A stretch of DNA of 64,000 nucleotides from Balanoglossus misakiensis (Eukaryota; Hemichordata): positions 12,338,001 to 12,402,000 of the forward strand of contig CM082586.2 in the NCBI GenBank assembly GCA_040954595.2, read 5' to 3'. Below are positions 54,189 through 64,000 of the stretch, one piece after another. A model generated the notes under the pieces. It worked only from the letters and a program-made list of their open reading frames with translations, ran no database searches and had not been told where the DNA came from. The translations under genes and the position numbers were made by a program. Positions within the stretch are counted from its first letter, which is position 1. Every line of letters begins with the position of its first letter.

Positions 54189-55430
54189 TAGACCCTAGAG
54201 AAAGAAGGACGAGCAACTGCGGCAAAGATCAAAGGGTTTGGGGATTATCTGTATGATGATGTTCTTTTGCATATAATTAACACCCAGGACAGTTGGACAA
54301 TGACTTCCTTACTTCGGCACGTGTCGACCCCACCAGTGATGCGAAAACTTGCCACCAAACTGGCACTCCTGCATTTCAGCAGCCACTGCGTTTTTTTCTA
54401 AAATTCTAAAAGTATTACGATGTCTGTGCTAATTATTATGGTTTGGTGTTCGTCTGTCGGTTGAACGGTCATTTCTAGTGCCACAAGCTTCATTTAAAAA
54501 TTGTAAACAAATCATCCATGTTTTTTGCATGTCCGACTGGGCACTCATATTTCTTGGTAACGCTAACACTTTTCTTAATAATTTTATGTTTGTGTGAAGC
54601 ATTGAAATAAAAAGTGTGGTTTAGGGGCATTTTATTTCGCAGTGCGTGAACAATAAAACAGATTTCACGAAAACAATTTGTAAACAAACTGGGTGGATTT
54701 TCATGTGTGCGCTATGGCCGCCAGGCAACCCTCGGTACGGTTAGCTCACAACCTTGTGAAATACCCGGACTGTTAGACAAAAGATGCTTGTTTTGGACGC
54801 TGTCAGACTCAGAGGTGCCAAATTCCTGTTTAACTTGTCCAGATGTGTTCCATAAATGATCGCTGCGTTCAACCACGTTGCACTTTTCTCGTCTTCTGCG
54901 AGATGTTCTAAAGTGTTTGTGACAACTTCACGCAAAACGCGAGACTTTGCGTTAGTTTATACACAGTTTATTTGCAAATTGGATTATTGGGATTTACCTG
55001 GAAATAATGTATGCAAAAGAACATCATTTCAAGAAAAAACTGGAGTTGCGCGTCCTTCTTTCTCTAGTGTCCATGGTCAAACAAGTGAGTATATACTTTC
55101 AAGACACCCTGCAAACAAACAAGCAATCTTCATTCCGTAGATCTTTAAGCATATTTATGCATTGTAAATTTTGATGTGAAACTTCAAATTTTATTGGTCT
55201 TGTTGCCAAACTTCTGAAGAAATGAGGATATTGTTTTGAAGGGTATTTTATCAGTAGATAACAAATACCATGGCCCTCCATGCAAATACCCACATGGTAA
55301 ATTAAAACTGTTGCAGGTGTATTTGATTTCCACATATGGATTACATGTGGGATAATATTGGGTGCTGGCAGTTTCAGTAAATGAACTGCTCTATTGCTGA
55401 GATAACAATAGGTTGCACTTTTTATTGCAG
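54189..55430 (+). other. Intron E10-E11, unit 3
   Basis: Nothing recognised. Confidence 0.5.
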
Positions 55431-55553
55431 TCCAAGATCCATGCCAGCGAAACAGCTGTCTCAACGGGGCTGTATGTAATGCAGTGGCCAACTCCTGCAC
55501 GGCATATACCTGTGCCTGTACTGGTTGCTATGAGGGTAACCGTTGTGAAATAT
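55431..55553 (+). CDS. E11, unit 3: eight-cysteine EGF-like module, intact
   Basis: Same protein as unit 2. Confidence 0.75.
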
Positions 55554-56389
55554 GTAAGTTTCTGACGTACCGTAAATGACAATCTTTTGGGCACTTTCTC
55601 TTCATAGCAATTGAATTGTGTGGTAACTTCTCATTTCTAAAATTTCCCCAAGAGAAAAGAAAGGAAAAGAAAACAGAAATTTCATTTGTATGTCCGTGCA
55701 ATTTAGGATAGGCACGAACTTGTGAGGAAGTGTACGAAGCTGGATGTTTTCATCACTCAAATATACAAGAGTTGCCTCTTGAAGACTAGTGTCTGTAGAG
55801 ATAATTGTGCAGGTGAGGTAATCTCTCCTAAGGTGGTGCACACATCTGAGTATTAAGTAAAAGAGACGTCCTTAATTATCCTTACTATTTGGCTTGAAAA
55901 ATCAATCTTACTAGGTGTTCTGATTAGAGAGGTGTCCATGAGGTGACTACACCTGTTACTGCCAGTAGTGTTGGACTGGGGCCATCTGTGTCGTAGGTGT
56001 GTCGAATTACTGTTTTATGACACAGCGTGGTATATAAACCCTCATTTTTGGTATTCTCAATGTGATAGATGGACCCATACACCAATAAATGGGGTGGAAG
56101 CATTACTAAGTTTCATCCTTTCAAAATTTGCTGATGTAGGGTCAAAATTGAGTGTGAGGTGCACGTTAAAAAGGAAAGCCTTCTGTATCATGTTGATGGC
56201 ACATTTTTTAATTTTTCAAGATTCTTACAGAAAAATCCTAGCAATAGCATCATTATGTTTTTTTAAATGTACAGGTTTGAAACAAGGAATGAAGACATTG
56301 CTCACATATTTAAACGAAATGAACATCACAAGTACATGTACAAGTTTTTGACAAGCAGGTAATTGATACTTTCATTTTTGTTTTGGCAG
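55554..56389 (+). other. Intron E11-E12, unit 3
   Basis: Nothing recognised. Confidence 0.5.
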
Positions 56390-56509
56390 CCATTGATCAG
56401 TTATACTCTATGCCTTGTCAAAATGGTGGCACATGCGTTGCGCGAGATGGCTGTTTCCTGTTTGACTGTATGTGTACCGAATGCTTCACTGGTGCCACAT
56501 GTACAATGC
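56390..56509 (+). CDS. E12, unit 3: EGF-like module
   Basis: Same protein as unit 2. Confidence 0.7.
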
Positions 56510-56804
56510 GTAAGTACAAACCAATATTATTTTATTCAATGCAAAACACTTGTTATGTATTATATAATATAAGTACGGTACACATATTAAAGCCCTGGTA
56601 ACTCAAACTTTGGGCTAGCTTAATGTTATCACTATTTTTGTTTTCGGTTGCAACTGTGGTTTCTTGTCACACTCTAAAGGATTTCACAGCATTTGGTTTT
56701 TCAAAACAGCCCTTTGGTTGTTGTCATGTATACATGTACATGACTGTGGAGTGTAGTTTGTAGATTCTGTAATTTTGACAATATCTTGACTGCACATCCC
56801 ACAG

Positions 56805-56927
56805 CTGTCAACCAGTGTCAACCCATCCAGTGTCGGAATGGTGGAAACTGTGTGCTGACGCCCAATTGGTGTACTGAATTCACATGCTCCTGTACAAGCT
56901 GTTACTCCGGCGATTTATGTCAGACAT
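56805..56927 (+). CDS. E13, unit 3: eight-cysteine EGF-like module
   Basis: Same protein as unit 1 (Glu kept). Confidence 0.75.
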
Positions 56928-57305
56928 GTGAGTGATTTTAAATTTCAGATGAAGAGGGACATAATAACATAACACATAATCGGCTTGGTTTCTTCCAACC
57001 TGTATCAAACAGTGAATAACGACACAATTTTGGGGAAATTTATTAAGAATGTGTGTGCCATAAAAAGGGATTGTGTTTTTGACCAAACAATAACCTGCAC
57101 CGTATGGTACACTAAGACACTATTACACCTGTGTCAAAATTTCATTACGTTTCTTTTGTTGAACATGGAAGAAATTTGTCACAGTGATGTTCTGTTGACC
57201 AACTGAGATTTTTACCACTCAACCCTGACTGCACAAATCTGTTTAAAGTATATGTAGTAAATATTAACTGTACACAATTTATATCACTTTCTCTTCTGTG
57301 CACAG

Positions 57306-57422
57306 ATTTGAATCCGTGTCAGCCCAACCCTTGTCTAAACAGTGGATTCTGCCAGCAAGTGTCCTGCACCGAGTTCAGATGCCAGAGTCCGCGCTGTTTC
57401 ATCGGAACCACGTGCGCTGAAC
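57306..57422 (+). CDS. E14, unit 3: EGF-like module lacking one cysteine
   Basis: Same protein as unit 2. Confidence 0.7.
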
Positions 57423-57870
57423 GTAAGCAAACCAGTGTCAGATTTCCCGCACAAAGTAGAAATCGCTGGGCTTTGTCATTGATATTGTCTCAATAAAGTT
57501 GCCTGTGATTGTGCAGCTAACCAAGAGACTTATATGCACTACCGTAGCCATGATGAATATTTTCATTGACTCAAATGCTCATCAGTGTAGATGTTGCTAT
57601 TTTTCCAACCGTAAATTGAAACATCAGAAAGTTATGACATCAACTACCCCCACCCCCACCCCACCCCACCCCCAACTAGTAAATATTATAAGATGCTGTA
57701 ATTATGATAAAGATGGTAGCACCAAGCTTGGATCAAGTGGTCTTCATTATCCGTCACACATGAACATGATCACATGGATGTGCAATCTTCTGACAGTCTG
57801 CTACAGATTTCACTTCCCACTCAAGTGTGTAAGACCCTAATGTGATACTTTTCATTTCTCTCACCCTTAG

Positions 57871-57993
57871 CGATCAACCAGTGTCTTCTAAACCCATGTC
57901 TGAATAACGGAGTGTATCAGCCACTTCAAGGCTCCTGCTCAATCTACACCTGCAACTGTCCAACCTGCTACACTGGGCAAACATGTGTTACAT
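57871..57993 (+). CDS. E15, unit 3: EGF-like module
   Basis: Same protein as unit 1 (NQC and NPC kept). Confidence 0.7.
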
Positions 57994-59934
57994 GTAAGTC
58001 ACAAGTTTTTAGGTCCCATTGGTATGTACCATGGGACCTTATGGGATTGGTTACGTCTGTATGTATGTATGGATGGATGGATGGATGGATGTCTGTATGT
58101 CCGTCCACATCAAAAATTTGAAAACCGCAGCGCGTATGACCTCGATATTTGGTGTGTAGATGCAGGCAGGGCTGTAGATGGGAGTTTGTTCAAATGAAGA
58201 TGTCATTGCCAAAAATATGCAAATTAGCTGGGAAAATGTGAAATTGGTCAAAACTCAAAAACTGGACAACCACTGGTCATATTGATTTGAAAATTGGTAT
58301 GCATGTACCTTATATCAACCTCATACAATCCTGTATGTTTTGAGCTAATATTATCGATTTCCTTTTTTTTATGCATTTTTTTGAATTTTTCCATGTTATT
58401 GGTAAAAAGTCTTTGAAATTTAGTATGAAGCTTCCTAATGGTTGTCTAAGTAACCATGGTTTTGTTCAAATTGTTGCAAAATGTGCATATCTATAATGTT
58501 GAGCAATATTTGCCATTTTTGGTCAAAAAATGTTTTTCTTTAAAACCTCATGCCAGATTGCTTTGCAATTTGGTAGGCATGTTCGTAGGGGTAACCTAAA
58601 TAATATGTTGTAAAAAAATGTGATATTTGCATAAATGTGTTATCGGGGAAACTTTTGCAATTTTTGTCAAAAATTGTTTTCTCTGAAACAGCTTGTCCTA
58701 TTGCATTGAACTTAGGCAGCATGTTCCTTGTAGTGATAGAAGTAAGATATTGTACAATTTTGGTGATATTTGCATATTTGGTTTTTGCCATTTTTGAACA
58801 AATATTTTCTGTGAAACTGCTTGTTGGATTGCTTTGAAATTAGATTTTTCTCTGATTGCTTTGAAATTTAGGATATAATTTCATAACACATACCTGTATA
58901 TGTGCAACTTTTATTCAATTCTGAGATCACAAAGATTAAATATTTAGCGAGTTTTTTTGGTAAGTTTCTTTGTTTTTGGTTAGCAAATCTTCTCCTAAAC
59001 AAATTGTCCAGTTGTTTTTAAAGTTACTATTTACAAGGAGTTGTTACCTCAAACAAAGACATGTTTACATAACTTAAATAGGCCAGCTGTTACAGAGACC
59101 ACCAGCTATCAAATTTTAATTCCCAGTGGCAGGTCAGTGTGTGTCTGTTCCAGAGCTGACTGAAAGAAGTTGCTTCGCATATGTGTTTGTACAGACAATT
59201 TTTGGTCAATTTTTTTTCTAGCACCACTTGTAAGACTGCCATGACACATGACAATTTATTGGGCATGTTCCTTGTTAATGTTTTTACATTCCATATTTCT
59301 ATATGGTCAGATCATATCTGCTTGCAAATGTCACCTGTAATTTTTATTCTGGTGTGTCACTGTTTCCGCATAATCCTCAAATGTCATCAGATCTCCGAAT
59401 GTGATGAAAACAGTGTGTTTTGAGTGTTTTTTTAAATGACCTTTTGGGTTAAAAGTGGCAAAAATGGCAATTTTGTCTTGAAAGGGGTCAATAAGACTGA
59501 CTTTTTTGGAATCAGCACCATTTTTTACATTGAATGGACTAGTCTGCTCAAACTTTCCTTACCAAAAATTCTGTTTAATCTTCTGAAACATGTATACTAG
59601 TATACATGTAGCTGCCTGATAGTTTGCCCTGTGTGTGTAATTGCTGAGTGACATAACACATTCTGTGATTGGTGCAGTCACAAAACCACCAATCAGATCG
59701 CTTGTTATAAGGAGAACTGCACGACCTTTAACCGCATTAGCATACCTGATTTTAGGACTCGATATTACCTCTGAGGACGCAATATTTAAGTTGAAGTTTT
59801 TTTCTTTTATCATATTAGAGCAAGAAGACTTGTTTTTTATGTAAAGGAAATAGACCCTAATATACAGAGTGCATTTTGAAACGATAGGCAGGTCCGGCCC
59901 ATAGCCTAATTCTTCATTTTTCTGTCATGCGTAG
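57994..59934 (+). other. Long intron E15-E16, unit 3
   Basis: (GGAT)n at about 58067-58091, then AT-rich low-complexity sequence. Confidence 0.5.
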
Positions 59935-60051
59935 GAATTGATCAGTGCTAACAACCCATGTCAAAATGGCAGCACTTGCCAACCCTAACCTCGTGTGTGG
60001 CATTGACGTGCACCTGCCAAGGATCCTATACTGGGGAGCGCTGTGAAAATT
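59935..60051 (+). pseudogene. E16, unit 3: EGF-like module with two frameshifts
   Basis: Acceptor kept. The second extra cysteine is Ser here (CQGSYTG), unique to this unit. Confidence 0.6.
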
Positions 60052-60444
60052 GTCAGTCAGTTTCTTTTGTCAAATTAATCAATATGTGTGGGACTGCTAT
60101 ACATGTATATAAAACAGAATACTGCGATGGAAAATTCTATAACTTAATGTTTCAGTGGATATATGACTTAAAGTTAGCAGGATGCAGTAAATTCAACAGA
60201 AAGTGTAATTTCTCTTGTGTGAGCTCTGTGCGACTGTGCCAATGAAAATCTCACCACAAACAAAAATGACAGGTATACACTGTATATTAGCAGCTTTGTC
60301 TCTGTAATAGCCATAGTGTTTTGAAGTTGAAAACTTGCAAAGTGTGCAGTTTTATTCACACTACAAAGGAAACATTGTTGAAACGGATTATCTGTGTACA
60401 TTGTCAAACTGTACACTTGTCGTGAGATTTATTCTCAATTATAT

Positions 60445-61570
60445 TATATCATGCTACAGTCCACAATTCTGATTGGACGAGAGTTCAATTCAGCGATGCT
60501 AAAATACTCAATAATGCACTGCTGGCAGTGGTAAAAACGGGCTTTCTGTTTGCCACCTGGGTTTGTTCTTTAGGTTGTTGTATGTGTTTACACTCATCAT
60601 GTTTATTGTAGAACCAGGGTCGATCAGTGAGGCAACTGCTGTTTGTTCTATCTGCACTGTTACTCGAGGCCTCCTGCCATTTGATTGTTGTACAGTGAGA
60701 CAGTATTCATCTCCCGAGCTGTCTTCCACTTTATGCACAGCTTTGACAGTTTCATCCTTGTCTACCCTATTTGCCTTGCCTTTTGATCGGCAGCATTTGG
60801 CAAAATGGTTATGTTTGCCACACTTCCTGCATGACTTGCCTTTAGCTGGACATACTGAGTCATGTGGATAGGTGCCACCACAATAATAACAAGTGGACGG
60901 TCCTTTCGCTGGCTGCTGATGAGCTCTCTTTTGTTTATTTGGTTTCGGGCGTTGATGGCGCTGTTTTCTGACCGCATTCACAGATGCCGTATCTGCACCA
61001 TATTTTGGGTTTTCTCCTCAATCCCACTAGCCTGAACCTCTGATACCTCAAATGAACGGGCTGTACTCAGTAGATTCTCTAGTGTCGTCTCCTCCCGAAG
61101 AGCACGACGTCTGAGACGGGCTGATGTGAATCCTCGTATGATTTGTGATTTGACCTCTTGATCCTTATTGGTGAAGTCACATATGTTTCTGCTAGGCGTT
61201 GCAAACAAGTGTGATAGGCATCAATCGATTCGCCGTTGTTTTGTATGGTGTCTCTGAAGATGAATCGTTCGTATTCAATGTTCCGTTTGGGTGAGAAGTA
61301 CGACGTAAGCTTTAATTTGGCTGTTTCACAGCTCGTTCCTGTATCTGGTAGAGTATCAAAGAAGTCGGAAACTTCCTCACCTGCCCAGTGCAATAGCAGT
61401 GCACGTTGTCGCTTGTCATCTGTAATGTTGAATGCGACAAATGCGTTTTCTACTCTAGCCATGTACTTTTTCCATCTCGTACTGGTGGTTGTCGGATCTG
61501 AATGAATAGGAAAACTCGGCATTGACGGCTAGCTGATTCTCCATGTTCTCCGTCCTCGTCGCCAAATATA
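60445..61570 (-). pseudogene. Ty3/Gypsy gag remnant, unit 3
   Basis: Shares the extra deletion of unit 2 and has one more A near 60532, which shifts the last residues. Confidence 0.75.
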
Positions 61571-61938
61571 GAATCGTGGGTGGGCAATAATGACAACACG
61601 AGACACCAAGTCCGGCATGTAAGAGTGAGAGTGCTTAGCCTCGTTCACGCACTTTATTCATAATGACCCGAATGTTGCATTACGTCATTTTACAGAATGT
61701 ATAAAGTATAGATGCTCACCAGTGTTTGGACACTACAGTATACATGTGACTGCAGTGTCTTTCCAATCATGAATTTGCAAGGTGTCCTTCAGAGAAATTC
61801 TTCTGATTCTCTTTTCTGATTTGCTTTGCATATATAACTTAATGATCTCATTTGTTGGAATTCCCTGTCTCAAATTTTTGATGATCAGTCTCTGCCCAAT
61901 TGCTCATCGTCCAAACTTTCTTGTGTATTGAAAACCAG

Positions 61939-62062
61939 GAATCAACCAATGCGATCCCAATCCGTGCTTGAACAGTGGTTTCTGCCAGATGACATCTGGA
62001 TCATGTCAACTGTACACATGTTTCTGTCAGAATTGTTTTCACTGGTGACCTTTGTGAACAAA
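61939..62062 (+). pseudogene. E17, unit 3: EGF-like module with one-base insertion
   Basis: Same T-run insertion as unit 2. Confidence 0.65.
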
Positions 62063-62194
62063 GTAAGTTTTGATTTATTGTCTTGGGTTAATAATTTATA
62101 CAGTTCAAAGTATCACCATTTCTTTCAATGTGTAGATTTTTTTGTTTTTCTCTACAAGTGTAATCAAGATCTGCATGAAAATTTGTGTCGCTGT

Positions 62195-62358
62195 CTCCAA
62201 ACCCAGCTAGTCCATACAACCAACAGTATGAATCACCACCTCATGCTGGGCGTAGCCATAGGCTATACATGCCTGCCGGTATCGAAGGCCATTATGAGTA
62301 TTGGTACCAGACCCCTCTTGAGAATGAATCATGGTTCCACCCTTATGGTAAAAAGTAA
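62195..62358 (+). pseudogene. Tail, unit 3: 5'-truncated tail exon
   Basis: Open to TAA. Start region altered (CTCCAAACCC instead of CACCGAACCC). Confidence 0.5.
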
Positions 62359-62800
62359 GATTACTCCATGCTAATAAATGACAATATTAGAATGAAAGTA
62401 CATTCTAAGTGACTTGTCTGGAGCATCGGGCCACTTAATCCCGAAAAATTGCAATCGGCCTGATTTTCAGTTAACCAATCTAAAGCCCAACTTTTCGTGT
62501 ATTTAGTTGGGTTTCTAAAACTAACAAATTTATTGACAATATTTATAGCATGATGAACACTACTCTCATCAAATAAAATAATGTTGTGTCGTCCACAACT
62601 GGTGTAATTTTTATGTGTTTGGAATCGTAGACACCATTTATCTTTTAGTCAACTCTAAATCTAATATAACAGTCGCGAAAATTGCTATGACAAACAAAAA
62701 ATGAAGTGCTGACAGGGGACACCCTTGTCAGATCCCTTTGGATGGATAACATTTAGAGAAGACATTGCCATTTTTCAAACATCTAGTATGTGATTATACA
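62359..62800 (-). pseudogene. L1-like RT fragment, unit 3
   Basis: Same decayed fragment as at 5343-5786. Confidence 0.55.
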
Positions 62801-62809
62801 TAGTTTTAA

Positions 62810-63094
62810 CCCTAACGCTGCCAAGTCAGTTTGATATCCAGGGTGCCTAGAATCCTGGCTCCCAGGCCTGTTAGGCTGCCAAGGGCAAGTTACGCAGTAG
62901 GGCCTATACAAGACCCTCAAACCAAACCAGAGCAAACCAGTACGATTTAGTACATTTAAGGGGGCTTAGACTGCCAAGTGTGTTATGAGAGCCATGGCAA
63001 GACAGTCAAAATACTTTTAGGAAGAAAAAATGGCAAATACATATTTTAAGGGACTTGACACTCTAAACAGGTATGACACCTAGTAGCATTAGGG
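62810..63094. mobile_element. piggyBac-type MITE, unit 3
   Basis: TTAA-flanked with CCCTAACGC left end; small internal deletions. Confidence 0.7.
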
Positions 63095-63103
63095 TTAAAA
63101 TAT

Positions 63104-64000
63104 AACTGCAAGCCAAAATGGTCATCTGAGGTCACCCGAAATTTGGGCAAAATTGTTTGACCCCATACTGGTCCAGGTCCATCAGAAACCAAACCTGTCG
63201 CCTGGAATTAGGTATGCACATAATTAATGAGTTAAGCAGTTGTACAGGTGACCTCAAAATTCGGCTTTTCATTTTAGTCCCATCCCTCGAAATGCTAAGG
63301 CTGTACCTGCTCTGGAGGCCGAGATATGAGAAAGTAGATCACCTGAGGTCACCCAAAATTTTATGGAAAAAATTGGATCCCACACTTGTCCATGTCCAAC
63401 AGAAACAAAACCTCTAGCCCTATTGGTAAGCCTAGAATTAGGTATGCACATAATTAATTAGGTCAAAGGTCAAGGGGTAACAAGTACATGTGTATGCTTC
63501 ATCCCACCAAATATGAAGTCTGTCGGTCTAATAGTTACGTACTTATGAGCATTTATGTTATATATAGTTCAAAGGTCACCAAGGTCACGTGACATTGCGG
63601 CGAAATGATTTGGTCCAATAGTTGTACCTGTCCACCAAAAATCAGCTCCCTAGGTGTATTAGTTAGCGTAGAAGTAGATATGTGTTTTTCAAGGTGGGTC
63701 AAAGGTCAAGGGGTCACCCGAAATTTGGCTTCTCATTTCGGCCCCTTGGTCAGTCCCTGTCACACTCCATAAATGGAGACATGTTCTGCGCAACCGCAGT
63801 ACGTGTAACCTCTTGAACTCAGATGTGCACATGCGTACAGCAGTCCCTGTTCACACCATAAATGGAGACGTGTTCTGCGCAACCACAGCTGGACCTGTGA
63901 AAGATCAAATCCGATCGACCTATTTAGTTTCCGTATATTATATTGACCAATGCAGACTAAATCTAATAGAATTACTACATGTAGTATATCGTGTATAATA
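63104..64000 (+). mobile_element. AGGTCA-rich hairpin element, unit 3, cut by window end
   Basis: Starts AACTGCAAGCC. AGGTCA-A-AGGTCA at 63460-63472. The hairpin end lies beyond the window. Confidence 0.6.

Larger units (their letters stand above)
48065..64000 (+). repeat. Tandem unit 3 (cut by window end)
   Basis: Follows unit 2 closely, including the MITE, both E7-E11 and the second LINE end. It lacks E2. Ends inside the AGGTCA-rich element. Confidence 0.85.

Noticed and set aside
8447-64000. Three functional paralogous genes
   Set aside because: No start codon exon, signal peptide or transmembrane exon was seen, and seven exons are broken in all copies. Intact genes cannot be claimed.

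Overview
This window is eukaryotic. It has spliced cysteine-rich extracellular-domain exons with GT/AG boundaries, long AT-rich introns and a dense, diverse set of mobile elements: tyrosine-recombinase retrotransposons, L1-like and CR1/L2-like LINE fragments, a Ty3/Gypsy gag remnant, a piggyBac-type MITE and several foldback elements. I infer an invertebrate, most plausibly a marine deuterostome such as an amphioxus or hemichordate, from the repeat style and the extracellular module family. The sequence alone does not prove this. No bacterial genes, tRNAs, rRNAs or CRISPR arrays were seen.

The backbone is a tandem array of one gene-bearing unit: unit 1 (about 8447-28493, 20.0 kb), unit 2 (28494-48064, 19.6 kb) and unit 3 (48065 to the window end, incomplete). 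The 3' part of a diverged 'unit 0' lies at about 1368-7200. Each unit carries, on the plus strand, up to 18 exons numbered here E1-E17 plus a tail. E1-E6 encode ephrin-receptor-like (GCC2_GCC3-type) cysteine-rich repeats. E7-E17 each encode one EGF-like module with two extra cysteines. The tail is a tyrosine/proline-rich, cytoplasmic-looking C-terminal segment. Nearly all introns are phase 1. Several exons carry the same frameshift or stop in every unit (E1, E4, E5, E7, E8, E10, E16), while others are clean in every unit (E6, E9, E11-E15). The array is therefore either a family of decaying pseudogenes or a gene that can only be read by skipping the broken modules. Unit 1 has lost E7-E11. E2 survives only in unit 2. 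Units 2 and 3 are closer to each other than to unit 1.

Region by region: 1-1283 is the gag and the start of pol of a tyrosine-recombinase-type retroelement on the minus strand, with a single TAG between gag and pol in the same frame. 1368-5668 is a local tandem duplication of the tail exon plus an L1-like RT fragment; its first copy is interrupted by a 1.27 kb hairpin-ended element rich in AGGTCA direct repeats. 5794-7200 holds a piggyBac-type MITE and a second member of that AGGTCA-rich family. 7284-8434 is a large foldback element whose arms carry full or near-full matches to the CTCF consensus, in divergent orientation. Unit 1 is interrupted by a nearly complete 5.2 kb tyrosine-recombinase retrotransposon (gag, RT-RNase H, recombinase) that is missing from units 2 and 3, so its empty site is visible. 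All units contain the same gypsy gag relic between E16 and E17. At the unit ends lie the piggyBac-type MITE, the AGGTCA-rich element, a CR1/L2-like LINE 3' end (the last seen in units 1 and 2 only) and a foldback element at the unit junction.

Most features other than the exons are repeats. Because the units are nearly identical and differ by transposon insertions, collapsed or falsely duplicated haplotypes remain an alternative to a true tandem array.
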